From Alphaproteobacteria bacterium (GTDB lineage: Bacteria > Pseudomonadota > Alphaproteobacteria > SMXP01): a stretch of DNA of 64,000 nucleotides. Of the stretch, positions 19,242 through 28,658 are shown one piece after another (positions within the stretch are counted from its first letter, which is position 1; every line of letters starts with the position of its first letter). The stretch is taken from the NCBI GenBank assembly GCA_028285305.1, contig JANQPV010000009.1:124001-188000 (forward strand), read 5' to 3'. Under the pieces are notes generated by a model. The model was not told the origin of the DNA. It saw only the letters and a list, made by a program, of their open reading frames with translations, and did not search any database. The position numbers were made by a program, and so were the translations under genes.

Positions 19242-20525
19242 TCACCGGATCTCGATCGTTGCATCGGACCGTAAGTCGCGAATATAGCGCTGTGCCTGCA
19301 TAGCGAGTTGCTGATTGAACAGATGATCAGCAACACCGTCCTTGGTTGGCGGTTCGACGTTGCGCTCAACATCTTTTCTGCTGCAAACGACGAACACATG
19401 GATGCCGGCTTGGGAGGCTACCGGCCGCGAAGATTGGCCGGCCGCTAAAGACGCCACGGCCGTTCCGATCGGACCGGGCAGTTCAGAAACCACCCGTGTC
19501 ATCGCCTCATCCACAGCGATCGCACCTGTGTCTCTCGCAACGGCCTTGAGGGAGTTGCACCCAGAGATTTGAGACCGCATTTGCTCAGCTTTGCCAAAGA
19601 CCTGCCGTTTCTCAGACTCCGGAGCTTCAGGGGCCACCGGAATGAAGACCTGTTTCAGGCTCACTGTCGATTGTAGGGGGTCCGGACCGCCCAGTCGGCG
19701 CTTGTCGCGCAGACCGAGTATGACGTATCCATCCGAAGTGCGGATCGGCCGAGAGACCTCGAATTTGGTCATCTTCTTGAGTTCGGCGGCGGCTGCTGGA
19801 TCCAGACTATCCGCGCGGATCCAACCCAAATCGCCGCCCCGGGCTGCGGTAATTGATTGGCTGAACTGTTGGGCGAGAGAGGGAAACGGCACGCCATTGC
19901 GCGCTTGCTGTTGAATCTGATTTGCGTTCGCTCTTACTTCTTGCTCTTGCACCGAATCGTCAACGTCGAAATAGATCTCGGAAACGAGGTACTCGGGCTC
20001 TTCAATTCGAGCAATTGCCTCGTTGTATGCATAGTCGATCTCACTGTCGGTGACGTTCACCCTTTGCATCATGCGCCCACGCACGATCTTTGCCCAAATC
20101 AACTCCGCTTTGAGCTGGTCGCGAACCGTTGACATCTTGACCCCGGAAGATGTCAACGCATTTTCGAACTGGGCGACTGACATATTGTTTTGCCGGGCCA
20201 TGCGCCCGATTTCCTCATCGATCTCGCCGGCCTCCAGTTCGACCTCAAATCGCTCCCCCTCTTGGAGTTGAAGCTTCTCGTCGATGAGATTTCGAATAAC
20301 TTGGCCTTGTACGCGCTGGACCAGGTCATCAGTGACTTTGATTTGCGAAGACGACAGAACGAGATTGACCCTCTGCCGGACGTCCCAAGACGAAATCACA
20401 TCATCGTTAACAATCGCAACGATGGTTTCTCCTGATTGTGCAGCGGCCTGTTGGCTGCCGAACGCAACAGTGACCAGCACCAAAAGCGTTTCAAGCGTTC
20501 GTTTTGAAAGTCGATACAACATCAA
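19242..20525 (-). CDS. surA: Periplasmic chaperone/peptidyl-prolyl isomerase SurA
   Basis: Escorts outer-membrane proteins, including LptD encoded just upstream, through the periplasm. 427 residues: a signal peptide (about 1-29, cleavage likely after AAA before QSG), a SurA N-domain, one parvulin domain (about 170-275, with GGDLGWIRADSLDP) and a C-terminal segment. Only one clear parvulin domain is visible, unlike the two in E. coli, which is usual in alphaproteobacteria. Placed lptD-surA-pdxA-rsmA in the conserved order. Confidence 0.9.
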   Translation of the reverse strand: MMLYRLSKRTLETLLVLVTVAFGSQQAAAQSGETIVAIVNDDVISSWDVRQRVNLVLSSSQIKVTDDLVQRVQGQVIRNLIDEKLQLQEGERFEVELEAGEIDEEIGRMARQNNMSVAQFENALTSSGVKMSTVRDQLKAELIWAKIVRGRMMQRVNVTDSEIDYAYNEAIARIEEPEYLVSEIYFDVDDSVQEQEVRANANQIQQQARNGVPFPSLAQQFSQSITAARGGDLGWIRADSLDPAAAAELKKMTKFEVSRPIRTSDGYVILGLRDKRRLGGPDPLQSTVSLKQVFIPVAPEAPESEKRQVFGKAEQMRSQISGCNSLKAVARDTGAIAVDEAMTRVVSELPGPIGTAVASLAAGQSSRPVASQAGIHVFVVCSRKDVERNVEPPTKDGVADHLFNQQLAMQAQRYIRDLRSDATIEIR

Positions 20526-20723
20526 AACAATCCTATATTTCGAATACGGGTCGAAAAAGTTCGGTATCTTGTTGTGAAACCGAATCCGAGCGAATCTATA
20601 GCAATTTCTGCGTAAATTAGTGAATACTGACCTGCTAATCAGTTAATCGCCAAACAGATGCAGAGCGGTTTCAGCAAAAAGACGATCCAATACTAGGATA
20701 AAAGCCAAAAAAATCGGGCAATA

Positions 20724-22961
20724 TCAAGGCTCATTTGGCAAGAAGGAGTACCCTTCGGGATCTCCGAGCGTTCGTAACGCAATATTGAACAGTATCGAAT
20801 CGGACGGTTGAATGTCGCGGTCTCGGAAAAAGTTGCGCTGGAACGCTAACGAAAAGATTGTGCAGTCGTCTCTGTAGACAATTCCGGCGTAGGACTGGAG
20901 TGGATTGCCAGAGGCTAGATCCCGACGTGTGCCGAAGGTCGTCGCCCAATTCCGGGTCAAATCCAAGCGACCGGAGAGATTTAGTTCTTCGCTTGAGGGA
21001 AGACCGACCGCTTCGTTTAGTTTGTCGACCTTAAAGTACTGTGTGTAGAAATTAACGCGCCAATAGTTGAGGCTCGTTTCAATTTCGTTGAGCTTTACCG
21101 CAAACGATTCGGAGTCAATTCGCATTCTCTGATTAAACGTGAGCCAAGATACCGGCTTCAGTCTAAGACTTGCAACGTAGTCGGAGCTCGTAGACGCCAA
21201 TCCCGTTTCTACGCCGAAATCAAGTTGCTCCCGTGCACGGAATGAACGGCCGAACATCAGCTCGGCCGTTCCCCCCTCGTTTAGATAGGCCCCAAGCTTG
21301 AGGCCGATATTGGCTCTTTGGCCTTCCTCCCAGCGGTCTAGACCGGAAAACTTGTTAAATGCAAAGAGGTTCGAGGTATCAAACACAAGCGATTGGCTAT
21401 CCTCGTTGGGCAAGCCTTCGGGGTTTCCGCCAATGGGACTGACGACAGCCTGGGCGATCGGTTCCACAAGAAGACGGACATTCTTGCCGGGCCGGATGAA
21501 TGGCCAACTGACATCCACTCCTGCTGCGGGCAGACCCCGGATGAAGAACCGTTTGCCGTCGCCACCCCCAAAGCCCGGGTTCTGGTCCGAGTCGTCAACA
21601 TGGTATAAGTCGCCCCGCAAATAGGCGAATGGTCGGATGACGTGGCCCACCGGCGTCATAAAACGCCGTTGCCAATCTGTGCTTAGGGAGAGGCGTCTGG
21701 TATCCACTCCTTCTGACCGCTGAAGAATCAGGGTGTCTGCGTCGAAGTTGACGCGGCCAAGTTTGCCGCGGTCTATGGTATAGTGGAGCTTGCCGCGCGG
21801 CAGAACGAACGGCGTTTCGCCTTGATCGTCCTCGGCTCGAAGCCCTTGGAAGTAGTGGCCGCTAACCCAGGCGAAATTTCGTTTCTTTATTCGATCAAAG
21901 AATAGTGTGGTTTCCAAATCAGTTTCGGAATCCAATTCGTATCGCCGCAAATACGTGTCATCATTCGTGTTCTGGACTTGGAACCCCCAGCGCCGGTGTT
22001 GTCCAACGTCAAAGCTGCCTTCGCCGAAAATGTGACCGGTCAATTGCCGTTGGCCGGTCCGGATCCCAAAATCATCGCGATCCTGGAGATTGGTTATGCT
22101 GCCCTCCAGTGAGTACTGCCCCCTCCTTGTTCGGTGCCGCCATTCGCCAATTAGCACGCTGGCGTCGTCGGAAACCAAATAGGGCTCGATCGTGGCATCG
22201 TAGTTCTTGGCCAGCGCGAGGAAGACGGGGGCCCTGACGAACGCGCCCAAGCGGTCGGACGAGCCAATGATCGGCGGCAACAGGCCCGACTTGCGTTTCA
22301 CGGACGGATCGGGATGGGAAAGATAGGGCAGATAGAAGACAGGCACACCCATCACCTCCAGCACAACGTCGCGATAGGAGACGGTTAGGTCCTCTTGGTC
22401 CTGGACGACGCGCGCCGCCTTGATGCGCCAAACAGGCGTGCGCGGCTCGCCGTCAGTGTCGCAGACTCGGCAGGCGCTATAAACGCCTTTGGTGAGGATG
22501 TGACGGTTGCCCCCCATGCGCGTAGCTTTCGCGGCAGCGACCCTGCTGCTGTCGGCAAGAAGGGCTTTGAAGCCCTCAACGACCCCGTCTTTGAATTGAT
22601 CTGTGAGTTCCATTTCTTCGGCGAAGAAGACGGTTCCGTCGATTTCGGTGAGGCTGACATTGCCCTGTGCAACCACTCGATCTTCGGATTGGAAATAGAC
22701 CACTTTATCGGCCCTAAGTGTTCGATCCGTATACAGAGCTTGAACGCTGCCTTCGGCTTCGACCACTTTGAGCTCGGAAAAATAGCGTACAGAATCAGCT
22801 TGAAGGAGCAACGCCTCCTTTTGGGTGGGCTCCGAAGTGGCGCCGGATGTCTGTTCTGATTCAGATTGGGTTTGAGCAAAGGCAGGAGTCGCAAGACCAG
22901 CGCAAATCATTAGTCCGGCCCATAGACCGGCGATTGCGCGGATCACATTAATGGAGCGCAT
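20724..22961 (-). CDS. lptD: LPS assembly outer-membrane protein LptD
   Basis: Outer-membrane barrel that inserts lipopolysaccharide at the surface. About 745 residues: signal peptide ending near TPAFAQ, an N-terminal OstA/LptA-like beta-jellyroll (about 45-150), then a long barrel domain with many aromatic-rich alternating strands. An in-frame start at 23048 exists but lies within lptG; the ATG at 22961, 20 bp after the lptG stop, gives a proper signal sequence. The two-cysteine pattern CRVCD is present but other conserved cysteines are not obvious. LptF and LptG precede it. Confidence 0.92.
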   Translation of the reverse strand: MRSINVIRAIAGLWAGLMICAGLATPAFAQTQSESEQTSGATSEPTQKEALLLQADSVRYFSELKVVEAEGSVQALYTDRTLRADKVVYFQSEDRVVAQGNVSLTEIDGTVFFAEEMELTDQFKDGVVEGFKALLADSSRVAAAKATRMGGNRHILTKGVYSACRVCDTDGEPRTPVWRIKAARVVQDQEDLTVSYRDVVLEVMGVPVFYLPYLSHPDPSVKRKSGLLPPIIGSSDRLGAFVRAPVFLALAKNYDATIEPYLVSDDASVLIGEWRHRTRRGQYSLEGSITNLQDRDDFGIRTGQRQLTGHIFGEGSFDVGQHRRWGFQVQNTNDDTYLRRYELDSETDLETTLFFDRIKKRNFAWVSGHYFQGLRAEDDQGETPFVLPRGKLHYTIDRGKLGRVNFDADTLILQRSEGVDTRRLSLSTDWQRRFMTPVGHVIRPFAYLRGDLYHVDDSDQNPGFGGGDGKRFFIRGLPAAGVDVSWPFIRPGKNVRLLVEPIAQAVVSPIGGNPEGLPNEDSQSLVFDTSNLFAFNKFSGLDRWEEGQRANIGLKLGAYLNEGGTAELMFGRSFRAREQLDFGVETGLASTSSDYVASLRLKPVSWLTFNQRMRIDSESFAVKLNEIETSLNYWRVNFYTQYFKVDKLNEAVGLPSSEELNLSGRLDLTRNWATTFGTRRDLASGNPLQSYAGIVYRDDCTIFSLAFQRNFFRDRDIQPSDSILFNIALRTLGDPEGYSFLPNEP

Positions 22962-22981
22962 AATGAACGTGCTTCCCCCGA

Positions 22982-24076
22982 CTATCCATCTTCCAAGTAA
23001 AATAAAGATGTTAGCCCCAAAAGCATAGCAATAAATGTGGGGGCCCACGCTGCGACAGTGATGGGCATATTCCCCGAAATGCCCAGCGCGCGCGAGATAT
23101 CGGAGACGAAGTAGAGGGCGAAGCCTGCAAGTACGCCGGTCATGATAAGCTGGCTGGTGCCACCAGAACGCGAATAGCGAATGGATACTGACGCTGCGAT
23201 AAGCACCATAGCGCAGAGCAGAAGCGGCAGGGACAGCATCGAATGGAAGTGCATTTTATGGTTCAATGCGGAAAATCCTGCTGCTTCGGTCATGGCGATG
23301 AACCCAGGAAGTGCCCAGAACGATATCGTATCAGGATCCGCGAAGCTCTCTTGAATCTTTTCTTTTGTTAAACTTGTTCGCAGTTTGAAGAGCTCGTAAT
23401 CTGTTCCCGGACGATCGATTTCCAGGGTCCTTGCATCGTAGAGTTCCCAGAAGCCATTCTTAAGCTCTGCCCTGGATGCGTTGATCCTGCGGACCCAATC
23501 GTCCACGTTTTCAAAAACATAGACTTTAACGTCTTCTAATCGCGCGCCCCCTTCAAAAGTGCGTTTGGCATGTATGATTGAATGGGTTTCCCCGTAGCCC
23601 TGACGGAGCCAAAAACCGTTTTCAGAGACGTCCAACAAGTCTTGGTTTTTTCCCAGGATATCTGATTCCATGGCATGGAATCGCGAATAGAGATCAGAGG
23701 CAATTGGGTTGAACGCCGCAATGAGAAAGAGACCTAAGGTGAGCGATATAAACAGAGCGGGCGTTAAAAATTGCCAAGCCGAAACGCCTGCCGATCGGAC
23801 AACCACGAGCTCCTGATTTCTGCTCAGTCGGCTGAGTGTCCACATGGCGCCGAATAAGAAGGCAAACGGAACCACCTGTTCCAGCAGATAGGGCAGTTTT
23901 AGGAAGACCAGAACGATCACCGTTCCAAACGCTGCGTCATGTTTTCCCGCGAATACGCGGAGCATTTCTACCATGTCGATCAGAAAGACGAGGGCTGCTA
24001 CGCCAAACAAAGTCATGGCAACGCCGCCCAAAAACTGAACGCCAAGATAACGATAAAGAATCCATGAAGTCGGCAT
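22982..24076 (-). CDS. lptG: LPS export permease LptG
   Basis: Inner-membrane half of the LptB2FG lipopolysaccharide exporter. 364 residues with an N-terminal and a C-terminal membrane section (about three helices each) separated by a periplasmic jellyroll-like domain around 150-260. The segment LLCAMVLIAASVSIRYSRSGG and the final ALGISGNMPITVAAWAP helix match the YjgP/YjgQ family C-terminus. It starts 10 bp after the lptF stop. Assigned LptG because it is the second gene of the pair. Confidence 0.92.
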   Translation of the reverse strand: MPTSWILYRYLGVQFLGGVAMTLFGVAALVFLIDMVEMLRVFAGKHDAAFGTVIVLVFLKLPYLLEQVVPFAFLFGAMWTLSRLSRNQELVVVRSAGVSAWQFLTPALFISLTLGLFLIAAFNPIASDLYSRFHAMESDILGKNQDLLDVSENGFWLRQGYGETHSIIHAKRTFEGGARLEDVKVYVFENVDDWVRRINASRAELKNGFWELYDARTLEIDRPGTDYELFKLRTSLTKEKIQESFADPDTISFWALPGFIAMTEAAGFSALNHKMHFHSMLSLPLLLCAMVLIAASVSIRYSRSGGTSQLIMTGVLAGFALYFVSDISRALGISGNMPITVAAWAPTFIAMLLGLTSLFYLEDG

Positions 24077-24086
24077 GAGTTCCCTT

Positions 24087-25241
24087 CTACGCGTGAGTCG
24101 CGGCGCCGCGCGTGGTCAGGTCGGGCGGGGGCTGAACGCGCCGGGAAAGTGGAGTGCTCGTCAGTCCTTTGCCTACGAGCAGATATGCGCAGACAATGAT
24201 CACAACAATTGGGACCGCATACTGAAAGTATATAAAAATTGCGTTCTGCGAGGCGAGGCTTTGGAGATAAAGCCCGGAGAGCCTCACGAGCAGGCCGGCC
24301 GATATTGCCGCACTAATCCGAAGTGGGCGTCCCCGCCGGTTCGAAGGGCCGGTCAAAAAGGCGACAAGCGCGATGAGGGCGAACGTCAGATTGTATAGCG
24401 GCGAGGTAATACGATTGTGTCCCTCGGCCCAAAGTTGCAGGCGGTTTTGTTGGTCCCAGGAGCGTGACAGATCTGGCCATAACAATTCGTGCAGATAGCG
24501 TTCCGTCGTTTCTCTCAATACGGCGCCGTCCGCTTCGCTCATATCTGACAAATCGAGCACATATTTTTGAAAGGTGAGTTTGTCGTCGCTGCCGTCCGCA
24601 TCGCTCGGCAGAATTCGACCATCGACCAAAATCAAACGCGGTCCCTGTGCCGATTGCACGAGCCGACCCAATTTAGCCGTATACGCTACGGGCGAATTTG
24701 TTTCTCGCGCATCGTAGAAAAAGAGGCTTTTGAATTCTCCATTGGAGTTGCTGTCGCCCGTGAAGATGGTGACCCCTTTCTTGGGATGCGAAAAGGTTCC
24801 GTCTTTGATAAGAGTTGAGGCGATGTCCGTACGGATCTGATAGGCTTTGTCCTTCATGCTTCGATAGCCGGCCGGCATGAAATACAAGTTGATAGCCAAA
24901 GTTATCAAAGCGACGCCAACTGCGACCAGCGTTACGGGTCGCGCGATCTCCCAGTTGCTCGCGCCCGCCGACCACATGACCGCTATTTCACTGTCTGTGG
25001 TCAAACGGTTAAGTGTGTAGAGCACCGCACAAAAAAGAGCAAAGGGGAGGATGATCGTCAGCAAACTGGGAAAGACAAACAGCGTCATCATCATGAACGT
25101 GCCCAGGCTTTGGCCTCGGTTGATGATGAGATCCAGCATTTGCAAGGATTGGGTCAACCACACCACAGCCGACAAGATGAGGGCAGCCGCAACAAGCGGG
25201 CGCCAGATCTCGCGCACGATATACTTACTCAAATGGGTCAC
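24087..25241 (-). CDS. lptF: LPS export permease LptF
   Basis: Partner of LptG; together they extract LPS from the inner membrane. 384 residues with the same six-helix plus periplasmic-domain plan and the YjgP/YjgQ signature around NRLTTDSEIAVMWSAG. The C-terminal tail after the last helix (LTSTPLSRRVQPPPD) is Pro-rich. First gene of lptF-lptG-lptD, divergent from pepA with a 139-bp intergenic region that must hold both promoters. Confidence 0.93.
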   Translation of the reverse strand: MTHLSKYIVREIWRPLVAAALILSAVVWLTQSLQMLDLIINRGQSLGTFMMMTLFVFPSLLTIILPFALFCAVLYTLNRLTTDSEIAVMWSAGASNWEIARPVTLVAVGVALITLAINLYFMPAGYRSMKDKAYQIRTDIASTLIKDGTFSHPKKGVTIFTGDSNSNGEFKSLFFYDARETNSPVAYTAKLGRLVQSAQGPRLILVDGRILPSDADGSDDKLTFQKYVLDLSDMSEADGAVLRETTERYLHELLWPDLSRSWDQQNRLQLWAEGHNRITSPLYNLTFALIALVAFLTGPSNRRGRPLRISAAISAGLLVRLSGLYLQSLASQNAIFIYFQYAVPIVVIIVCAYLLVGKGLTSTPLSRRVQPPPDLTTRGAATHA

Positions 25242-25380
25242 TCTGGATCCACAGTTTGCTCAACTTTGCCTGACCGCGAGCGCACGCTGTATTGCGAAGT
25301 CGCCCGGTGATGGTCTATTCAGCAACATTACACGACCTAATACCAGTCAAATCAATCATCTAGAAGAGAAGTCCTAATCC

Positions 25381-26874
25381 ATGGAGATAACATTTTCGAA
25401 GAAGGCTTTGCCTAAACGAGGCTCTGTCATTGTGCTGATAACGGAAGGTGATCACGATTCAGATTTGGTGGATGAGTTGGACACTGCAAGCGACGGACTT
25501 CTTCGAAAGGCTATAAAAACCGAGAGTTTCAAGGGACAAAAGGGCAAAATTTTGAAAGTTGTGCCCGGCGCTTCCTCGAATTTGGAGCGGATTATTCTCT
25601 ACGGCGTTGGCAAAGTCGCTGACTTGACTCCTCTTAAGGTCGAGCATTTGGGCGGTGGCATTGTTGCCAACGGATTGGGCAAGAATGTTAAGTCGCTCAC
25701 GGTTCTCACACCCCACATCGAACACAAGGATCTGGGAGATGCTGACTTTGCTGCCCATTTTGGCGTTGGGCTCTATCTTCGAGATTACGCCTTTGATCGC
25801 TACAAAACGAAGTTGAAGCCGGAGGACAAATCAAAACTGACAAAAGTTGCGATCGGAACGGACGCCGCCGCCGGTGCGCGCCGAAAATTCGCGGTTCAAC
25901 AAAGTGTCGCGGACGGTGTTTTCCTCACACGTGATTTGGTCTCAGAACCGGCGAATGTTCTGTTTCCGGAGGAACTTGCAAATAGAGCGAGTGAACTCAG
26001 TGATCTTGGAGTGGATGTGCAGGTTCTCGGCGAAAAGCAGATGACCAAGCTTGGTATGGGGTCCTTGCTAGGTGTCGGCCAAGGGTCCGCCCGTGAATCC
26101 AAATTGGTGATTATGAACTGGAAAGGGGCAACGAAAGCGAAAGCAAAAACACTCGCTCTGGTCGGTAAGGGCGTTACGTTCGATACCGGCGGAATTTCGT
26201 TGAAGCCCGCTGGCGGTATGGAGCAAATGAAATGGGACATGGGCGGTGCGGGTGCCGTGGTTGGGGCCATGCATGCTCTTGCTGCGCGCAAAGCCAAAGC
26301 CAACGTGGTGGGAATTGTCGGGCTCGTTGAAAACATGCCGGGCGCCAATGCACAGCGACCTGGGGATGTGGTCACCTCGATGTCGGGCCAAACGATCGAA
26401 GTCATCAATACCGATGCTGAGGGACGATTGGTCTTGGCCGATGCGCTCTGGTATGTGCAGGAGAAGCATAAGCCCGATTGTATAGTTGATCTTGCCACGC
26501 TTACCGGCGCCATCTTGGTTTCGCTTGGGCACGAGTTTGGCGGCTTGTTCTCCAACAATGACGATCTGAGTGGCCAGTTGACCCAAGCGGGGGAGTCAGT
26601 TGGCGACCTCCTGTGGCGGATGCCCATGGGGGACGCCTATGACAAAATGATCAACTCACAGATCGCGGATATGAAAAATGTCGGCGGGCGCAATGGGGGG
26701 TCGATTACGGCTGCCCAATTCCTAGCGCGGTTCATACAGAACGACACGCCTTGGGCGCATTTAGACATCGCCGGGATGGCTTGGTCGGACAAGGATCTGC
26801 CAACGGCTCCCAAAGGAGGGACAGGATTCGGGGTCAGGCTGCTGGACAAACTCATTGCGGATCACTTCGAGTAA
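25381..26874 (+). CDS. pepA: Leucyl aminopeptidase
   Basis: M17 family two-metal aminopeptidase, 497 residues. Metal and active-site motifs are present in the right order: GKGVTFDTGGISLKP (Lys and Asp ligands), KWDMGGAGAV, NTDAEGRL (Asp/Glu ligands plus catalytic Arg). The N-terminal domain is the usual regulatory/hexamer part. PepA also binds DNA in E. coli, but nothing here tests that. It is followed by holC at 35 bp, a conserved pepA-holC pair. Confidence 0.96.
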   Translation: MEITFSKKALPKRGSVIVLITEGDHDSDLVDELDTASDGLLRKAIKTESFKGQKGKILKVVPGASSNLERIILYGVGKVADLTPLKVEHLGGGIVANGLGKNVKSLTVLTPHIEHKDLGDADFAAHFGVGLYLRDYAFDRYKTKLKPEDKSKLTKVAIGTDAAAGARRKFAVQQSVADGVFLTRDLVSEPANVLFPEELANRASELSDLGVDVQVLGEKQMTKLGMGSLLGVGQGSARESKLVIMNWKGATKAKAKTLALVGKGVTFDTGGISLKPAGGMEQMKWDMGGAGAVVGAMHALAARKAKANVVGIVGLVENMPGANAQRPGDVVTSMSGQTIEVINTDAEGRLVLADALWYVQEKHKPDCIVDLATLTGAILVSLGHEFGGLFSNNDDLSGQLTQAGESVGDLLWRMPMGDAYDKMINSQIADMKNVGGRNGGSITAAQFLARFIQNDTPWAHLDIAGMAWSDKDLPTAPKGGTGFGVRLLDKLIADHFE

Positions 26875-26908
26875 GATATTTCACACGTAACGTGATTGAG
26901 CCGGGTTC

Positions 26909-27358
26909 ATGAGCGAGGTTTGGTTCTATCATTTGCAGCGGGTTTCATTGGAAGCGGCGCTGCCTGGTTTGATTGAGAGAACGCTGCAGCGCAGCTGGCG
27001 TGCCCTGGTGCGAACGACTTCTCAGGAACGTGTCGAATTCCTAAACGGCCATCTTTGGACGTTCAGTCAGAATTCGTTCATCCCGCATGGGTCGAAGTCC
27101 GATGGCAATGCCGAGAGACAGCCGGTCTATCTGACTGCGGATCAAGAAAATCCCAACGGCGCAGATGTGTTGTTTCTCGTGGATGGGGCAGAGGAGTCCG
27201 CACCTGAAGACTTTGCGCGATGTGTTCTTCTCTTTGACGGCAAGAATGAAGAGCGTGTTGCTCAGGCCCGTTCATATTGGTCAAACCTCAAGGATACCGG
27301 TATTGCCATCACCTATTGGCAGCAACAAGAGGATGGCAAGTGGGTGCAAACCGCTTAG
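26909..27358 (+). CDS. holC: DNA polymerase III chi subunit
   Basis: Clamp-loader accessory subunit that links the holoenzyme to single-strand binding protein. 149 residues starting EVWFYHLQR, with LPGLIERTLQRSWRALV and the FLVDG segment, all characteristic of HolC. Directly downstream of pepA in the same direction. The C-terminal region ending YWQQQEDGKWVQTA is the typical alphaproteobacterial HolC ending. Confidence 0.93.
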   Translation: MSEVWFYHLQRVSLEAALPGLIERTLQRSWRALVRTTSQERVEFLNGHLWTFSQNSFIPHGSKSDGNAERQPVYLTADQENPNGADVLFLVDGAEESAPEDFARCVLLFDGKNEERVAQARSYWSNLKDTGIAITYWQQQEDGKWVQTA

Positions 27359-27519
27359 TTGGCATCTGTGCTCATACAAAACGACTCGCTGACCGGAATG
27401 CGGGCTTGAAGGCACGGACAGATACGGCTATGACGCCGCGGCTAATAACCCAATAATGGTGTGCCCTTAAGCGAGCGCAAGCTGGCGCGCGTTGATAAAC
27501 GAGAACTAGGAATATTGAT

Positions 27520-27942
27520 ATGGCCGTAGAGCAGACGCTGTCGATCATCAAACCCGATGCCACCGCGCGGAATATAACCGGAAAGATCATCAACTTGTTT
27601 GAAGAGGGTGGCTTGCGGGTCGTGGCCCAAAAGCGTCTGAGGCTGTCCAAGGAACAAGCTGAGGGCTTTTATGCGGTTCATAAAGAGAGGCCGTTTTACA
27701 ACGACCTCGTTTCGTTCATGATGTCCGGACCGGTGGTCGTTCAAGTCTTGGAAGGCGAAAACGCTATCCTTCGCAATAGAGAAATCATGGGTAACACAAA
27801 CCCAGACGAAGCGGATCCTGGAACGATACGCAAACTGTTCGCCGAGAATATCGAGCGAAATTCTGTGCACGGTTCAGATGCGCCGGAGACGGCTGCTACC
27901 GAAATCGCCTTCTTTTTCGATCCTTCGGAAATCGTCGGCTGA
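27520..27942 (+). CDS. ndk: Nucleoside diphosphate kinase
   Basis: Transfers phosphate among nucleotides through a phosphohistidine. 140 residues beginning [13 protein letters not shown]; the active-site histidine is in [10 protein letters not shown], and the Kpn-loop region [11 protein letters not shown] is conserved. An AGGA ribosome site precedes the ATG at 27520. It converges on purN with only 16 bp between stop codons, leaving little room for separate terminators. Confidence 0.98.
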   Translation: MAVEQTLSIIKPDATARNITGKIINLFEEGGLRVVAQKRLRLSKEQAEGFYAVHKERPFYNDLVSFMMSGPVVVQVLEGENAILRNREIMGNTNPDEADPGTIRKLFAENIERNSVHGSDAPETAATEIAFFFDPSEIVG

Positions 27943-27958
27943 GACGGGTGGGCACTGC

Positions 27959-28618
27959 TCACACCGTAGCGGCTGACAAACCTGCATGCAGCGTAAGCGT
28001 TGACGCGATTTCACTGGTATTATAGCGCACGACGTTGTCTTTCAGAGAGATGTGCCCATTCGCTATTGCTCTTACCACGCGCGGATAGAGAACGTGCTCG
28101 CATGCGAGGACCCGCGCGCCCAAAGTTTCTTCAGTGTCTTCAGGCAACACAGGTACAGCGGCTTGGCCGATCGTCGGTCCCTCATCCATTTCTGGGCTGA
28201 CAAAATGCACCGTGCATCCGCTTAGTCGAACACCCGATTCGATAACACGCTGATGAACATTCAATCCTTTGAAAGCTGGTAGGAGCGAGGGGTGAATGTT
28301 GATTAACTTGCCATACCAATCAGTGACAAAAGCCTGGTCTAGAATGCGCATAAAGCCTGCGAGACAAACGAGATCAACGTTGTGCTCGTGGAGAATACGC
28401 GCCAATCTGGCATCGTAGTCCTGCCGTGACGCAAAACCCTTGTGGGACAGGGTGGTCGAGGGAATCTGGGCGTCTTCGGCATGGGCGAGGCCTGGGGCCT
28501 CGGCGACATTGGAGATGACGCAGCCAATCTCGGTCACCGCATCAGGGGTTTGCGAATCGGCGATGAGCGATTGCAAATTTGATCCGCGTCCGGAAATTAG
28601 AACTCCTAGTCTCAACAT
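27959..28618 (-). CDS. purN: Phosphoribosylglycinamide formyltransferase
   Basis: Formylates GAR in purine synthesis using 10-formyltetrahydrofolate. The 219-residue reading starts MLRLGVLISGRGSNLQSLI; the catalytic region includes LAGFMRIL and the conserved NIHPSLLPAFKG plus GCTVHFVSPEMDEGP. The open frame extends upstream to 28846 but that part overlaps purM and is unlike the family, so the ATG at 28618 is chosen. purM precedes it on the same strand by 40 bp. Confidence 0.95.
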   Translation of the reverse strand: MLRLGVLISGRGSNLQSLIADSQTPDAVTEIGCVISNVAEAPGLAHAEDAQIPSTTLSHKGFASRQDYDARLARILHEHNVDLVCLAGFMRILDQAFVTDWYGKLINIHPSLLPAFKGLNVHQRVIESGVRLSGCTVHFVSPEMDEGPTIGQAAVPVLPEDTEETLGARVLACEHVLYPRVVRAIANGHISLKDNVVRYNTSEIASTLTLHAGLSAATV

Positions 28619-28658
28619 TGTCTTGGGCTCGTCTTGGATGGAGATCGTCGCGGACCGA

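Noticed and set aside
22962-23048. Longer N-terminus for LptD
   Set aside because: The extra 29 residues lie inside lptG, and the inner ATG yields a normal signal peptide.
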